A stretch of 64,000 nt of DNA from Sphingomonas echinoides (GCF_029623395.1 NZ_JAPYKK010000002.1:62001-126000), one strand, 5' to 3'; counted from the stretch's first letter, positions 46,874 to 56,600 are shown. The notes: generated by a model not told the origin, from the sequence alone. Numbers and translations are program-made.

Positions 46874-47800
46874 ATGCCAGATTTGGGCAAGCTGGAGCAA
46901 TTAAACCGGCTTCGGGAAAGCGGCGCACTCACGCAGGAAGAGTTTGATCGCGAGAAGGCGGTAATCCTCGCAGCGGGTCAGGCGAAAACCTCTAACAACG
47001 GGCTAAAAATCGCCATCGCTGCGGCCATCATTGCTGCCGTGATCATCGTTGCGATCCTCGGCGGTCGGAACGTGAGCGCTCCGGGCAATCAGGCTGAGCA
47101 ACAGGAAGCGTCGGAACCCTCAACGTCGATAGCGAGTACGCAGGAAGCTGAGCTTGTCGGGGATACAATCGCGCCACCGATCTCGGTGGCTGCACCCACT
47201 CCAAGCACAACTCTCGATTGGGCTTTCAGCGAGCAGATCATCGGTCTCAACCCGACTTACATTGAGGGTAAACTAGGACCGGCGAAGAGCAAGGGCGGCG
47301 GGTCTTGGGAGTTTGATGTGAAGGGTTGCACCGTAACCTACGCTGTGACCGGCGGTGAGATCACTAGCGTCAGCACTTTCGCGAAAGCCGGGTGCCAGCC
47401 GAAGGTAATGGGTACGACGATCACGCCTCAAACGACTTTTGCCCAGCTCAAGGGTAGCTACGACATCATCCGATCATCGTGCATCGAAAACTGTGGAAAT
47501 GCCGCTGATCCGACGATCGAACTTTACAAGCCCGGTTCCCACGCAAGCAACTTCATCGAGGTGGTTTACTCAAGCCGATACGGTGACGCTCAGCAGAAGG
47601 CGATGGACCTCTGGGTGAAAGCCATTCGCACTGGCCACGGAAAGGACCCTGATGAGTTCGATTCAAGTGATTACGAGTGGTTTCAGTGCGTGTCGAAGCC
47701 CGACGCCTCAGTCGTTAGAGCACTCGCGCCAGAGCAGGTCGGTCATGTGACGATTGGGCGCAATCTCAATCGGGACGGAAGCTGTCGTTTTCCGAGTTGA
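46874..47800 (+). CDS. SHOCT-domain membrane protein
   Basis: A 308-residue protein. Residues ~4-33 form a SHOCT motif (KLEQLNRLRESGALTQEEFD). Residues ~43-64 form a single transmembrane helix (IAIAAAIIAAVIIVAILGG). A Ser/Thr/Glu-rich linker (residues 65-110) follows, then a globular C-terminal domain with five or six Cys (WEFDVKGCTVTYAV, SSCIENCGN) probably exported. The last ~200 residues match no family I recognise. The ATG is at 46874 after an ACAGGGGTAAACG site. Stands alone. Confidence 0.8.
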   Translation: MPDLGKLEQLNRLRESGALTQEEFDREKAVILAAGQAKTSNNGLKIAIAAAIIAAVIIVAILGGRNVSAPGNQAEQQEASEPSTSIASTQEAELVGDTIAPPISVAAPTPSTTLDWAFSEQIIGLNPTYIEGKLGPAKSKGGGSWEFDVKGCTVTYAVTGGEITSVSTFAKAGCQPKVMGTTITPQTTFAQLKGSYDIIRSSCIENCGNAADPTIELYKPGSHASNFIEVVYSSRYGDAQQKAMDLWVKAIRTGHGKDPDEFDSSDYEWFQCVSKPDASVVRALAPEQVGHVTIGRNLNRDGSCRFPS

Positions 47801-48265
47801 TCCCGACTGCGGAACGCACCGCGGATGGCTTCACTTCGGCTATTGTCGGGATAGGACATTCACCGAAGGGCGCGCGAACGGCTGCCTATGGTCGGGATCT
47901 GCCGCGGGGGAAACGAGCCACAATACGACGTTCGGCGGTCGTTTCGCGCCCCTCAACTTCGGACGTCCATTCATGTTCGCCCGACACCCCAACCAGCGAT
48001 GGCAGAGATGGCGAAAAGTGGGACAAAGCGGTCGTTGGGACCCTGCTTACAAATGGCGGCTTTTGGGACGAACAGACGTTCCGGTAGTTGCTCGCGTCAG
48101 ATGCCGAAAGCGCTAAGAAATCTGACGTGATGCGCGGCTGTGCCACCTAACGCTGCGAGGCGGCGGTTGGCCGCTCCTCCGTCGCATCCGGCACATTGAA
48201 CCCCGCGTACAACGTGCGACAATTCGGTTCCAGACGAGTGAAGACATACCGCTTCCGATCTCACG
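47801..48265. other. Intergenic region with repeat copy 8
   Basis: About 465 bases between the SHOCT-protein gene and the AraC-family gene, which converge on this region. It contains repeat copy 8 at 47915-47974. Nothing else is recognised. Confidence 0.5.
47915..47974 (+). repeat. 60-bp intergenic repeat, copy 8
   Basis: Starts GAGCCACAATACGACGTTCG and ends CAACTTCGGACGTCCATTCAT. GAGCC replaces GACCC but the spacing of 60 bases is kept. Confidence 0.82.
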
Positions 48266-49141
48266 TCACGCCCGCAGCGCCCCCGGGGTGAGCCCATCCT
48301 CCCGACGCATGATCGCAGTTAGATGGCTTTGGTTGGAGAAGCCGCATGTCAGCGCGATATCCACCAGCGGCAGCGATCCACTGACGATCATCGTACGGGC
48401 ATGATCGAGACGCAAGCGCATGAAATACTGGTGTGGGCTGGTACCCGTACTTCGCCGGAATGAACGCATCAGTTGGCTCGAAGATAGCCCGACCAGGCCG
48501 GCCAATACCTCGAGCTTCACGCCATCGGCAATATGCACCACCATGTAGTCGCGCACTTGGCGCAACTGTCGGTCCGAAAGGCCGCCCAAGTCTTTTTGCG
48601 GCCGGGCGATGCCATATTGCTTGATGAGGTGGATGCCGAGCAGGCTGAGCAGCGAGTCCAGTTCCAGGCTTGCCATCGGGGTATTGGCGCTCGACCGGAG
48701 CTCGTCGCGTAGCATGCCGCCGATCAGCGCCACGCGACGGTCCACCATAGGCAAGGCATCGGTGTTGACGGTGGCAGCCGGCAGATCGAGATCTGACTGC
48801 GCAACGCGATCGAGCCAGTCTTGCGACAGGGCAAACGCCGAAACCTCCTTGGGTTCATGCCAGCGCGACCAATAATCGGCGCCGGCCGGCACGATCTCGC
48901 ATGATCCACTCGCGGCTGAAGCGCTGCGGACCCTGGTCCCGCCAAGACGTGACTCGCGGTTGCTGAAGGGCTTGAATGACAACAATACGAGATGATGTGG
49001 GATCGTCTGGCTGATCTCGTCGGCGTCGCGTCGGTTCCACGCCGCCGTACCGTACTCCGAGCTGACCAGGCGCCCCCAGTTTGGCACTGGTACCTCGGCG
49101 GTAGCGACGTGCGGCGCTTCGGTCGGGCTAGGATCTGACAT
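48266..49141 (-). CDS. AraC-family transcriptional regulator
   Basis: A 291-residue activator with a C-terminal double helix-turn-helix (residues ~190-288): KLEVLAGLVGLSSSQLMRSF, TGTSPHQYFMRLRLDHARTM and IALTCGFSNQSHLTAIMRRE are the AraC signatures. The N-terminal ~170 residues form the ligand-binding part. The ATG at 49141 follows a GGATCGG site. The 59-codon longer frame is not protein-like. It is divergent from an SDR gene starting at 49251, so it probably controls that gene. Inducer unknown. Confidence 0.92.
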   Translation of the reverse strand: MSDPSPTEAPHVATAEVPVPNWGRLVSSEYGTAAWNRRDADEISQTIPHHLVLLSFKPFSNRESRLGGTRVRSASAASGSCEIVPAGADYWSRWHEPKEVSAFALSQDWLDRVAQSDLDLPAATVNTDALPMVDRRVALIGGMLRDELRSSANTPMASLELDSLLSLLGIHLIKQYGIARPQKDLGGLSDRQLRQVRDYMVVHIADGVKLEVLAGLVGLSSSQLMRSFRRSTGTSPHQYFMRLRLDHARTMIVSGSLPLVDIALTCGFSNQSHLTAIMRREDGLTPGALRA

Positions 49142-49250
49142 AATGCGTTTCCGATCCCTGCATGCGGCTTTCCTAACACGGATGCGCCTATCCTGAAAGC
49201 CGCGCCCATCGGCGTCACCTACTCCTTGGTCATCAACCAGGAGAATGACG

Positions 49251-50024
49251 ATGACGACCGAAACCCTCAGCAAGACCCTCGCTCGCAAAGTTGCAATCGT
49301 GATGGGCGCTACCCGCAACCAAGGCCGTGCCTATGCCGTGATGCTGGCGCGCAATGGCTGCAGCGGCGTAGCGGTCCACTATCACGGAGAGGAATCGCGC
49401 GGCGAGGCGGAAGAGACCGCTGCCGAGATCGCGCATTTCGGTGCCGAGCCACTTCTGGTTAGCGCGGACCTTACCCAAGTCGATGAAGTCGTGAAGCTGT
49501 TCGACGCCGTCGAGCAAAAGTTCGGCCAGCTGGATATCGTGGTGAACACCGTTGGTAAGGTCGTGAAAAAGCCGTTCGTCGAGATCACCGAGGTAGACTT
49601 CGACCAGAGCTTCGCGATCAACAGCAAAGCCGCATTCTTCGCCATGCAGGAAGCCGCCAAGCGGATCGCGGACAATGGCCGCATCATCACTATCGGCACG
49701 ACGCTGCAGGCCGCAACGACCGGCCTCTATTCGATCTATGCCGGGTCCAAGGCGCCGCTCGAACACTTCACGCGCGCGCTTGCGAAGGAGATCGGGGACC
49801 GCGGTATCACGGTCAACACCGTCGCGCCCGGACCGCTCAACACCTCGTTCTTCTACCCGGTCGAGACCGCCGACTCCAAGGCGTTCCTCTCGCACATGGC
49901 TCCCCAGAATCGTCTGGGCGAGATCGACGAAATCACGCCGTTGATCGAGTTCCTGGTCGGTCCGGGCGGCAGCTGGGTGACGGCGCAGACGCTCTTCATC
50001 AACGGCGGCTTCATCGCGCGCTGA
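49251..50024 (+). CDS. Short-chain dehydrogenase/reductase
   Basis: A 257-residue NAD(P)-dependent oxidoreductase. The nucleotide site VAIVMGATRNQGRAYAV near residue 15 has a slightly altered TGxxxGxG (GATRNQGRA). VVNTVGKV stands for the NNAG motif. The catalytic Ser is near GTTLQAATTG and the YxxxK pair is in YAGSKAPLE near residue 165. AGGAG sits about seven bases before the ATG at 49251 and one base before an in-frame ATG at 49245, so 49251 is preferred. Divergent from the AraC-family gene. Substrate unknown. Confidence 0.9.
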   Translation: MTTETLSKTLARKVAIVMGATRNQGRAYAVMLARNGCSGVAVHYHGEESRGEAEETAAEIAHFGAEPLLVSADLTQVDEVVKLFDAVEQKFGQLDIVVNTVGKVVKKPFVEITEVDFDQSFAINSKAAFFAMQEAAKRIADNGRIITIGTTLQAATTGLYSIYAGSKAPLEHFTRALAKEIGDRGITVNTVAPGPLNTSFFYPVETADSKAFLSHMAPQNRLGEIDEITPLIEFLVGPGGSWVTAQTLFINGGFIAR

Positions 50025-50471
50025 GCGACGAAGCGACCAGCGCGCGGTTCCGGTCGGGACCGAACGTCCTTGGCCATAGCTGGCGGCCCGATGATCGGCC
50101 GCCAGCCAGAGCCTTCGCGGCATGGCTATCCGTCATCGACCGCATCCCTGCCCGGAGACCCGCGATGCAATTCCTGTCCGTCCGTCCGCTACGCTTCTAC
50201 GCCAGCCCTTCAGCCTCGGCCGGATCGATGAGCAAGCAACGTCACGGACTTACCGCGCGCCTGCTCCAGTCCGTGAATCGGCCGTGGGCAGCCGGTCTGG
50301 CGAGCTTCGTGGCGACCGCGATCCTCCTGTTGCCGGCCGAATATGAGATGCCGGTCCGCAGCCTCATGCTGTTCCTGTCGTCACGACGCTTCTGATGCGC
50401 CGCACGATTATCCCCAACCTCCACATCACCGTCCGCTTGCTTGGTCTCGGACGCCGCCAAAGGAACGCTTG
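50025..50471. other. Gap with a possible small membrane ORF
   Basis: About 450 bases. A 76-codon frame at 50165-50395 (plus) contains one hydrophobic stretch (AAGLASFVATAILLLPA) and could encode a small membrane protein, but it has no convincing ribosome site or family. The end carries the AAAGGAACG site of the GMC gene. Confidence 0.35.
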
Positions 50472-52058
50472 ATGACCATCACACGAAGAGGCGTTCTGGC
50501 GGCCGGGGCAATCGCCACGACTGCATCCCTGACCAGTGGCCGGGGCATCGCCGAACGATCGACCGCCGACGTTGTCATCGTCGGTGGCGGTTCAGCCGGC
50601 GCGGTGCTTGCCGCACGGCTGAGCGCAGACCCGCGCCGTCGCGTCCTTCTATTGGAGGCCGGCCCCGTCTTTGAACCGCATGCCTATCCCAAAGCCCTGA
50701 CCGATCCCGGCATCGTTGGTACACCCGAATTCAACTGGAACTATCACAGCGACGATGCGGCAAGGCTCGGTCACGACATTCCACTGCCGCGCGGCAAGGT
50801 GGTCGGCGGAAGTTCGGCGATCAATGGCACCGTCGCGATGCGCGCCCGTCCGGCCGACTTTGCGCGCTGGACCGCGCGGGGTATCACGGGATGGAGTTGG
50901 GACGACGTGTTGCCCGCGTTCAGGGCGCTCGAAAACACGCCGTCCGGTGCCGAAGTGTGGCACGGGCGGTCCGGCCCTTTCCCGATCCGCCAGCGTACGC
51001 TTGACGACCTGTCGCCGTCATCACGCGCCTTCATAGCAGCGGCGCGCTGGGTCGGCCTTGCCAGCGTCGATGATTTCAACAGCGACGTCGCGGACGGAGC
51101 CGGGGGTTATCCGCTCAACGTCGTCGACGGCGTCCGGATGAACACGGGGATCGTCTATCTGACCGCAGAGGTGCGCGCTCGGCCGAACCTGACGATCCGC
51201 GGCGGCGCCGAAGTTGATTGTCTGATCCTCAACGGCCACCGCGCCACTGGCGTACGGCTCGCGAACGGAGAGACCGTCATGGGAGGCGAGGTCATTCTGT
51301 CGGGCGGTACGTTCGGCAGCCCCGCAATCCTGCTGCGATCCGGGATCGGTCCAGCAGCACACCTCCGAGGGCTCGACATCCCGGTCGTCGCCGACCTGCA
51401 GGTCGGTATGCGACTTCAGGATCACCCCTTCTTCTACAACACTTACGCCCTCAAGGCGGCGGACAAGGGTATGCTGCCGGCGGCGGGGGCGCTGGCTTGG
51501 ACCAGCTCTGCCGGAGCCGCCACGGGCGATCTCGATTTGCAGGTGTCCGCTACGCACTTCATTGATCCAAAGGCGAGCCCAACGGGTGGCGCGATCGTGC
51601 TGGCGGCGGCAGTCACGTTACCGAAATCGATCGGCTCGTTCCAGCTCACCTCGCGCGATCCGAGAGCCGCCCCGCGCATCCGGTACAATTTCTTCGATGA
51701 TCCGAGCGATCTCGACCGCATGGTCGAGGCGGTAAAGCTGTCGCGCGAGATCGGACGGACCGCACCGTTCGCCGGGATGGTCGATCATGAGATGGCACCG
51801 GGGGCGGAGGTAACAAGCGAAACTGCGCTGCGTGCGAACATCGTCGCGACCATTGCGGCGTATCAGCACCCGACCTCTACCGTCCCGATGGGCGCCGACG
51901 CCGATCCAACCGCGGTGGTCGATGCGTGGGGGATCGTGCGCGACATGCAGGGCCTACGGGTCGTCGACGCCTCGATCCTGCCAGACATCCCGTCGGTGCC
52001 GACCAACGTCACCACGATCATGGTCGCCGAACGGATCGCCAGCCGAATTCTGGCCTAG
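50472..52058 (+). CDS. GMC-family FAD oxidoreductase
   Basis: A 528-residue flavoprotein oxidising alcohols, probably exported by Tat (TRRGVLAAGAIATTASLTSG near residues 3-24). The FAD loop VVIVGGGSAGAVLAARLS is near residue 35. GKVVGGSSAINGTVAMRARP near residue 107 is the GMC signature 1, SGGTFGSPAILLRSGIGP near 275 is signature 2, and the catalytic His/Asn site is YQHPTSTVPMG near 465 with PSVPTNVTTIMVAER at the end. An AAAGGAACG site precedes the ATG at 50472. It precedes an SDR/SRPBCC pair. Substrate unknown; choline/glucose-type enzymes are related. Confidence 0.93.
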   Translation: MTITRRGVLAAGAIATTASLTSGRGIAERSTADVVIVGGGSAGAVLAARLSADPRRRVLLLEAGPVFEPHAYPKALTDPGIVGTPEFNWNYHSDDAARLGHDIPLPRGKVVGGSSAINGTVAMRARPADFARWTARGITGWSWDDVLPAFRALENTPSGAEVWHGRSGPFPIRQRTLDDLSPSSRAFIAAARWVGLASVDDFNSDVADGAGGYPLNVVDGVRMNTGIVYLTAEVRARPNLTIRGGAEVDCLILNGHRATGVRLANGETVMGGEVILSGGTFGSPAILLRSGIGPAAHLRGLDIPVVADLQVGMRLQDHPFFYNTYALKAADKGMLPAAGALAWTSSAGAATGDLDLQVSATHFIDPKASPTGGAIVLAAAVTLPKSIGSFQLTSRDPRAAPRIRYNFFDDPSDLDRMVEAVKLSREIGRTAPFAGMVDHEMAPGAEVTSETALRANIVATIAAYQHPTSTVPMGADADPTAVVDAWGIVRDMQGLRVVDASILPDIPSVPTNVTTIMVAERIASRILA

Positions 52059-52122
52059 CCGAAGCGACCGCTATTTCCCGGCAGCCGACGCGTCGGTCGC
52101 CACCTTCTCAAGGAGACCTGTC

Positions 52123-52866
52123 ATGACATCGATGAAGAACAAGGTCGCGCTGATCACCGGCGCATCGCGCGGCATTGGTCGGGCGATCGGCGAAGCGCTG
52201 GGCCGCGAAGGCGCCACCGTCGCGATCAATTACCGAAGCCGTCCCGAGGAGGCAGAGCAAGCCGTGCGTGCCGTTGAGCAGGCCGGCGGGATCGCCCGCG
52301 CGTTCCACGGCGACGTGGCCGAGATCGGTGGCATTACCCGCCTGTTCGACGAGGTGACCGCCGCGTTCGGTGGTCTCGATATCGTGATCGCCAATGCCGG
52401 CCTGCCGTTCATCGGCGTCGCCGTCGCGGACGTCACCGAGGCGGATTTCGACCGCATCTTCAAACTCAATGCCAAGGGCTCGTTTTTTCTGCTGCAACAG
52501 GCGGCGCGCCGCGTTCGTGATGGCGGCAGGATCATCGACATATCGACATCGACGACGATGTTCGCGGGTGCCGGCATGGGCCTGCATTCGGCGTCGAAGG
52601 CCGGATCGAAGCTGATCGTCGAAGTGTTGGCGCTCGAACTGGGGCATCGCGCTGTCACCGTGAACTCGGTGATGCCGGGCGCGACCAACACCGAATTCCT
52701 GAAAGACGCGCCGCAAAGCGAGCGTGATCGCATCGCCACGGGTTCGCCGCTCGGCCGGATCGGTGAAGCGGACGAAGTTGCCGACGTCGTTGCCTTCCTC
52801 GCCTCCGACCAGGCGCGTTGGGTTACTGGCCAGCATCTCCTCGCCAATGGCGGCGCGAAGGTATGA
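52123..52866 (+). CDS. Short-chain dehydrogenase/reductase with altered catalytic site
   Basis: A 247-residue SDR with a normal nucleotide site (LITGASRGIGRAIGEALG near residue 11), an NAG-like IANAGLPF and the conserved VNSVMPGATNTEF. The catalytic YxxxK motif is not intact: the expected Tyr position reads His (LHSASKAGSK near residue 160; CAT codon). Catalysis would normally need the Tyr, so the enzyme may be altered or inactive. AAGGAGACCTG precedes the ATG at 52123. Its stop overlaps the SRPBCC gene's ATG (ATGA), so the two are coupled. Confidence 0.9.
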   Translation: MTSMKNKVALITGASRGIGRAIGEALGREGATVAINYRSRPEEAEQAVRAVEQAGGIARAFHGDVAEIGGITRLFDEVTAAFGGLDIVIANAGLPFIGVAVADVTEADFDRIFKLNAKGSFFLLQQAARRVRDGGRIIDISTSTTMFAGAGMGLHSASKAGSKLIVEVLALELGHRAVTVNSVMPGATNTEFLKDAPQSERDRIATGSPLGRIGEADEVADVVAFLASDQARWVTGQHLLANGGAKV

Positions 52867-53324
52867 CCCGTGGGCACGGTGAAATCCGGTTTGCCGCACG
52901 GATCGCGGCCGACTCGGACCAAATCTGGGCAGTGATCCGTCACTTTGGGGATGTCGCCGCCTGGAGCCCCATTGCCGAAACCAGCCGCATCGTCGCGGGC
53001 ATCGATGCCACGCCGGGGGCGGAGCGCGAATTGCGTACCACCGAAGGTACATCGGTTCGGGAAAGGCTAACCTTGTTGGACGACGGTTTGCGGTGCCTCG
53101 AGTATGACATGCTCAGCTTTCCGATCCCGGTTAGCGAGCAGCACAATCGGATCGTCGTCGAGGATGCGGGGCCAGGCTGGTCGCGCGTGACGTTCGTCGC
53201 TTGGTTCGTTCCGACGGAAGGAACCACGATCGAGGACATTGCCGCGATCAACCGCGATGTGTTCGCGGGCGCTGCGGCTGGCATCGGGCGGCTGCTTGAC
53301 GTGAAAGTTCGCCCCACCGACTGA
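52863..53324 (+). CDS. SRPBCC (START-like) domain protein
   Basis: A 153-residue protein with the helix-grip fold: EIRFAARIAADSDQIWAVIRHFGDVAAWSP at the N-terminus, followed by beta-strands (RERLTLLDDGLRCLEYD; SRVTFVAWFVPTEG) and a long C-terminal helix. Polyketide cyclase/dehydrase-like proteins of this kind bind hydrophobic ligands. It starts at the ATG at 52863 overlapping the SDR stop. A LysR gene follows 67 bases later. Function unknown. Confidence 0.88.
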   Translation: MTRGHGEIRFAARIAADSDQIWAVIRHFGDVAAWSPIAETSRIVAGIDATPGAERELRTTEGTSVRERLTLLDDGLRCLEYDMLSFPIPVSEQHNRIVVEDAGPGWSRVTFVAWFVPTEGTTIEDIAAINRDVFAGAAAGIGRLLDVKVRPTD

Positions 53325-53391
53325 CGTCTGTTCCTGTAACCACGCTCGCTTTGCGCCAGCCAAGCATATCTAATTACGCAAGGAACATGGC

Positions 53392-54297
53392 GTGCTCGAC
53401 CTCAACGACTTCAGGTACTTCGTCGGCGTCGTCGATGCCGGCGGGCTGACTGCCGCCAGCCGCACGATGAACGTGCCCAAATCCACGCTCAGCCACCGGT
53501 TGCAGCAACTGGAGGCCGGGCTTGGCGTCCGCCTGGTCAACCGGACATCGCGCAGCCAGAGCATGACCGACGCCGGGACGCAATTCTATCGCCATGCCGT
53601 CGACATGCTGAGCCACGCCGACCTCGCCGAAAACGGCGTGCGCCAGCGGCTCGTCGAACCGACCGGGGTCATCAGGTTCACCACCGGCGTTGCCCCGTCG
53701 CTCTTCGCGATGCGACAGATCGTACCGGCTTTTGCGCGCGACCATCCCAAAGTCCGCCTGGAGCAGCATACCAGCGACGATCAAATCGACATTGTCGGCG
53801 GCGGCTTCGACCTCGCGATCCGCTCTCACAGCGGCGCGCTGTCCGATTCGAGTCTCGTCCAGCGCGTGCTCGCCCAGGCACCCTGGTCTCTGTTTGCGTC
53901 CCCCGCCTATATCGGCGCTCGCGGATTGCCGAACGCACCCGACGATCTGGCGAACCATGACACACTCGCAATGCTGCGACCCGGCCATGCAACCGTCTGG
54001 AAGCTCAGCCACGCTGAACTTGGCGAGCGGATCGTGCCAGTAACGCCGCGCTTTACCGGCAACGATCTGCTGATGCTGAAGCAATGCGCACAGGACGGGA
54101 TCGGCGTAGTGGCATTGCCAGGCTGGATTTGTCGCGCCGAGGAACGCGGCGGAACACTGGTCCGCGTCATGCCCGACTGGATCGCCGGCAAAGCGACGAT
54201 CAGCGCAGTCGTGCCGATCCGCGACGGTGTGTTGCCGGCGGTGCGGTTGTTTCTCGACCATCTGTCCCGAGAATTTCCCAAGATCGTGAACGCGTAG
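53392..54297 (+). CDS. LysR-family transcriptional regulator
   Basis: A 301-residue regulator with an N-terminal winged helix (VVDAGGLTAASRTMNVPKST near residues 13-32) and a substrate-binding domain with GGFDLAIRSHSGAL near residue 140. The start is the GTG at 53392, with an AAGGAAC site about eight bases upstream. It follows the SRPBCC gene on the same strand and precedes a pirin gene. It may control the downstream pirin-DoxX-FMN reductase genes, but no divergent promoter is present. Confidence 0.92.
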   Translation: MLDLNDFRYFVGVVDAGGLTAASRTMNVPKSTLSHRLQQLEAGLGVRLVNRTSRSQSMTDAGTQFYRHAVDMLSHADLAENGVRQRLVEPTGVIRFTTGVAPSLFAMRQIVPAFARDHPKVRLEQHTSDDQIDIVGGGFDLAIRSHSGALSDSSLVQRVLAQAPWSLFASPAYIGARGLPNAPDDLANHDTLAMLRPGHATVWKLSHAELGERIVPVTPRFTGNDLLMLKQCAQDGIGVVALPGWICRAEERGGTLVRVMPDWIAGKATISAVVPIRDGVLPAVRLFLDHLSREFPKIVNA

Positions 54298-54435
54298 CAG
54301 CAGCCGCTGCCGTCTTCAAAGTCCCGGCCACGGGACGCTGCGTTGCGGAATGACCCGCTACTGCGACCTGCACCTCAGGCTTAGATCCAGTTTCAAGATC
54401 AACAGCGCCTCTTCCGCTCAAGCTCAGGAAAAATC

Positions 54436-55338
54436 ATGACCGTGTCCACGCTCGCCGCATCGCTCCCTATGCCAACACGCCAGGATCGGAGGATCGTCCA
54501 CATCACCCGCGGACGCGGTCATGGCGGCATCGTCCGGCTGATGAGCCCGTCGGATCTCGGCGAGCGGCTCAAGCCGTTCGTCTTCCTCGACCTGTTCGAG
54601 ATCGACGGCGAGACAATGGGCGGGATGCCGGTTCACCCGCATTCGGGCATCGCCACCGTGACCGTGCTGGCGGAAGGCGATCTCCGCTTTGATGACCCGG
54701 AGCAGGGGCAAGGCACGATCGCCTACGGCGCGGTCGAATGGATGCGCGCGAGCGGCGGCGTCTGGCACGGACAGGAGCTGTCCCGCGGGGAGGCCAGCCA
54801 TGTTCGCGGCTTTCAATTGTGGATCGCCTTGCCCCCCGAACTGGAAAACGGGCCGGTCGAAAACGCGTATATCGAAGCGAAGGCAATGCCGCAGGTCGGG
54901 CCCGCCCGGGTCATCCTCGGCCAGCTCGATGGCACGAGCAGCCCAGTCAATGCCCCCGCCGGGATCACCTATCTGCTCGTCACGCTGGGCGCGAACGAGG
55001 AGTGGACGTATGAGCCCCCCGTCGGACACAGCGCGGCGTTCGTCGCCGTCTCGAGCGGAACGATCGATGTCGGCTCTACTCTGCGCGCCGGTGACATGGG
55101 CGTGTTTGATCACGATGGTGCCATGCATTTCCAGGCCGACGCGGATGGCCCCACCACGTTCGTCCTAGGCTCTGCGATCCCGCACCCGCACGACCTCGTC
55201 CTTGGCTATTATTCGGTCCATTCGAGCGAGGACGCGCTGATCCGCGGGGAAACCCGGATCGCCGAACTGGGCTCGTTGCTGCCGCCCGCCGGATCGCTCA
55301 AGCGCGAGCGGTCGGTGCCGGTGTTCAAAGGCGCCTGA
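54436..55338 (+). CDS. Pirin family protein
   Basis: A 300-residue bicupin pirin. The ligand-rich N-terminal cupin has GGMPVHPHSGIATVTVLAEG near residue 55 and the conserved MRASGGVWHGQEL near 100. GFQLWIALPPELENG near 125 is the pirin signature. The C-terminal part (residues ~170-300) is a second, degenerate cupin. It may act as a quercetin dioxygenase-like or redox-responsive protein. Probably co-transcribed with the downstream DoxX and FMN reductase genes (79-base gap). Not closely similar to the pirin at 10347. Confidence 0.93.
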   Translation: MTVSTLAASLPMPTRQDRRIVHITRGRGHGGIVRLMSPSDLGERLKPFVFLDLFEIDGETMGGMPVHPHSGIATVTVLAEGDLRFDDPEQGQGTIAYGAVEWMRASGGVWHGQELSRGEASHVRGFQLWIALPPELENGPVENAYIEAKAMPQVGPARVILGQLDGTSSPVNAPAGITYLLVTLGANEEWTYEPPVGHSAAFVAVSSGTIDVGSTLRAGDMGVFDHDGAMHFQADADGPTTFVLGSAIPHPHDLVLGYYSVHSSEDALIRGETRIAELGSLLPPAGSLKRERSVPVFKGA

Positions 55339-55417
55339 ACGCTAGAACCGCCGAGCCCGGCACGCGGCGAGCTCGCGCTCCTAATCTTCTTTTTATCCCC
55401 ATTCAAGGTTACTCGCT

Positions 55418-55825
55418 ATGCCCACCACCACCGATCTTCCCGCCGTTTGGACGCCCCGCGTGCTATCGATCTTCCGCATCATGTTCGCGTTGCTGTTTTT
55501 CGCGCATGGCCTTGTGAAACTTTCCGGTTTCCCTGCTGGCGCGCAGCCCGGGCACGTCGCGTTGCTAAGCCTGTTTGGTATTGCCGGCTTGTTCGAGTTC
55601 GTCGGCGGCGCCTTCCTGACCGTCGGTCTTTTTACCCGGCCGGTCGCGATCTTGCTGTGCGGCGAGATGGCGGTAGCCTATTTCCTGGTCCATGCGCCCC
55701 AAGGCTTCTTCCCGTCGCTAAACGGCGGCGAACTCGCCATCCTGTATTGTTTCGCCTTCCTCTATCTCGGCTTCGCCGGCGCCGGGCCGTGGAGCATCGA
55801 TGCCGTACGCCGACGCGCGTACTGA
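55418..55825 (+). CDS. DoxX-family membrane protein
   Basis: A 135-residue inner-membrane protein with four predicted helices. RIMFALLFFAHGLVKLSGF near residue 20, LFEFVGGAFLTVGLFTRPVA near 55 and VAYFLVHAPQGFFP near 85 are DoxX features. Related proteins are associated with quinone or thiol-dependent redox. It lies between the pirin and FMN reductase genes. Role in redox stress is inferred from family and context. Confidence 0.92.
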   Translation: MPTTTDLPAVWTPRVLSIFRIMFALLFFAHGLVKLSGFPAGAQPGHVALLSLFGIAGLFEFVGGAFLTVGLFTRPVAILLCGEMAVAYFLVHAPQGFFPSLNGGELAILYCFAFLYLGFAGAGPWSIDAVRRRAY

Positions 55826-55887
55826 GCCCAGCGCTTCGTCGCCACCCCACGCGCTCGCGCGGACCATTTTCGAATCAAGGATCGACC

Positions 55888-56463
55888 ATGACCAAGCTCC
55901 CACGCATCGGCGTGATTCTGGGCAGCCTGCAGACGCACGGCATTACCCGCAAGATCGCCCACGCAATGCAGGATCTCGTGGGCGATCGACTTGCCCTCGA
56001 GATCATCGAGATCGGCGATCTTCCTTTGTACAATCCCGAGCGCGACGGTGAGGGCATTCCCGCATGGGCGACGTTTCGCCAAACCGTCGCGCCGGTCGAC
56101 GGGATCCTCTTCCTGACCCCGGAATATAACCGCTCGATCCCCGCCGCGCTGAAGAACGCGATCGACGTCGGATCGCGCCCGCACGGCGACAGCGTCTGGG
56201 CACAGAAACCGGCGGGTATCATTTCGCAATCCCCGGGCATGATCGGCGGGTTCGGCGCCAATCATCATCTGCGCCAGTGCCTCGTGTTTCTCGACATGCC
56301 GGCGATGCAGCAGCCCGAGACGTATCTTAGTCGTTCCGCTGCGCTGTTCGACGACGCAGGCCGGCTGATCGAGGGTCCGGGGAAGGTGATACTCGAAACC
56401 TTCGCGGACGCATTTGCGAAATGGGTTGTCCAGTATCGGTTTCAACGAACGACGCCGGTCTGA
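55888..56463 (+). CDS. NADPH-dependent FMN reductase
   Basis: A 191-residue flavodoxin-fold flavoprotein. IGVILGSLQTHGITRKIAHA at the N-terminus is the FMN phosphate loop, and LFLTPEYNRSIPAALKNAID near residue 75 is the ChrR/SsuE-like signature motif, with the C-terminal GIISQSPGMIGGFGANHHLR near 110. Reduces quinones, azo dyes or chromate in relatives. It starts at the ATG at 55888 after a CAAGGATCG site. The gene follows DoxX by 62 bases and precedes a LysR gene, completing the pirin-DoxX-FMN reductase set. Confidence 0.93.
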   Translation: MTKLPRIGVILGSLQTHGITRKIAHAMQDLVGDRLALEIIEIGDLPLYNPERDGEGIPAWATFRQTVAPVDGILFLTPEYNRSIPAALKNAIDVGSRPHGDSVWAQKPAGIISQSPGMIGGFGANHHLRQCLVFLDMPAMQQPETYLSRSAALFDDAGRLIEGPGKVILETFADAFAKWVVQYRFQRTTPV

Positions 56464-56600
56464 AAGAACACTCGACGGCTGCCGGTGCGTGTCTCTGTCC
56501 CGATGGCGAGTCACGATCGATACGCGAGCACGCGAGACCAGGAATTGGCGACACCGTCTCGGGAAACCTGCCCATCGCCAGCATCTTAAGGGGCGCCGAT

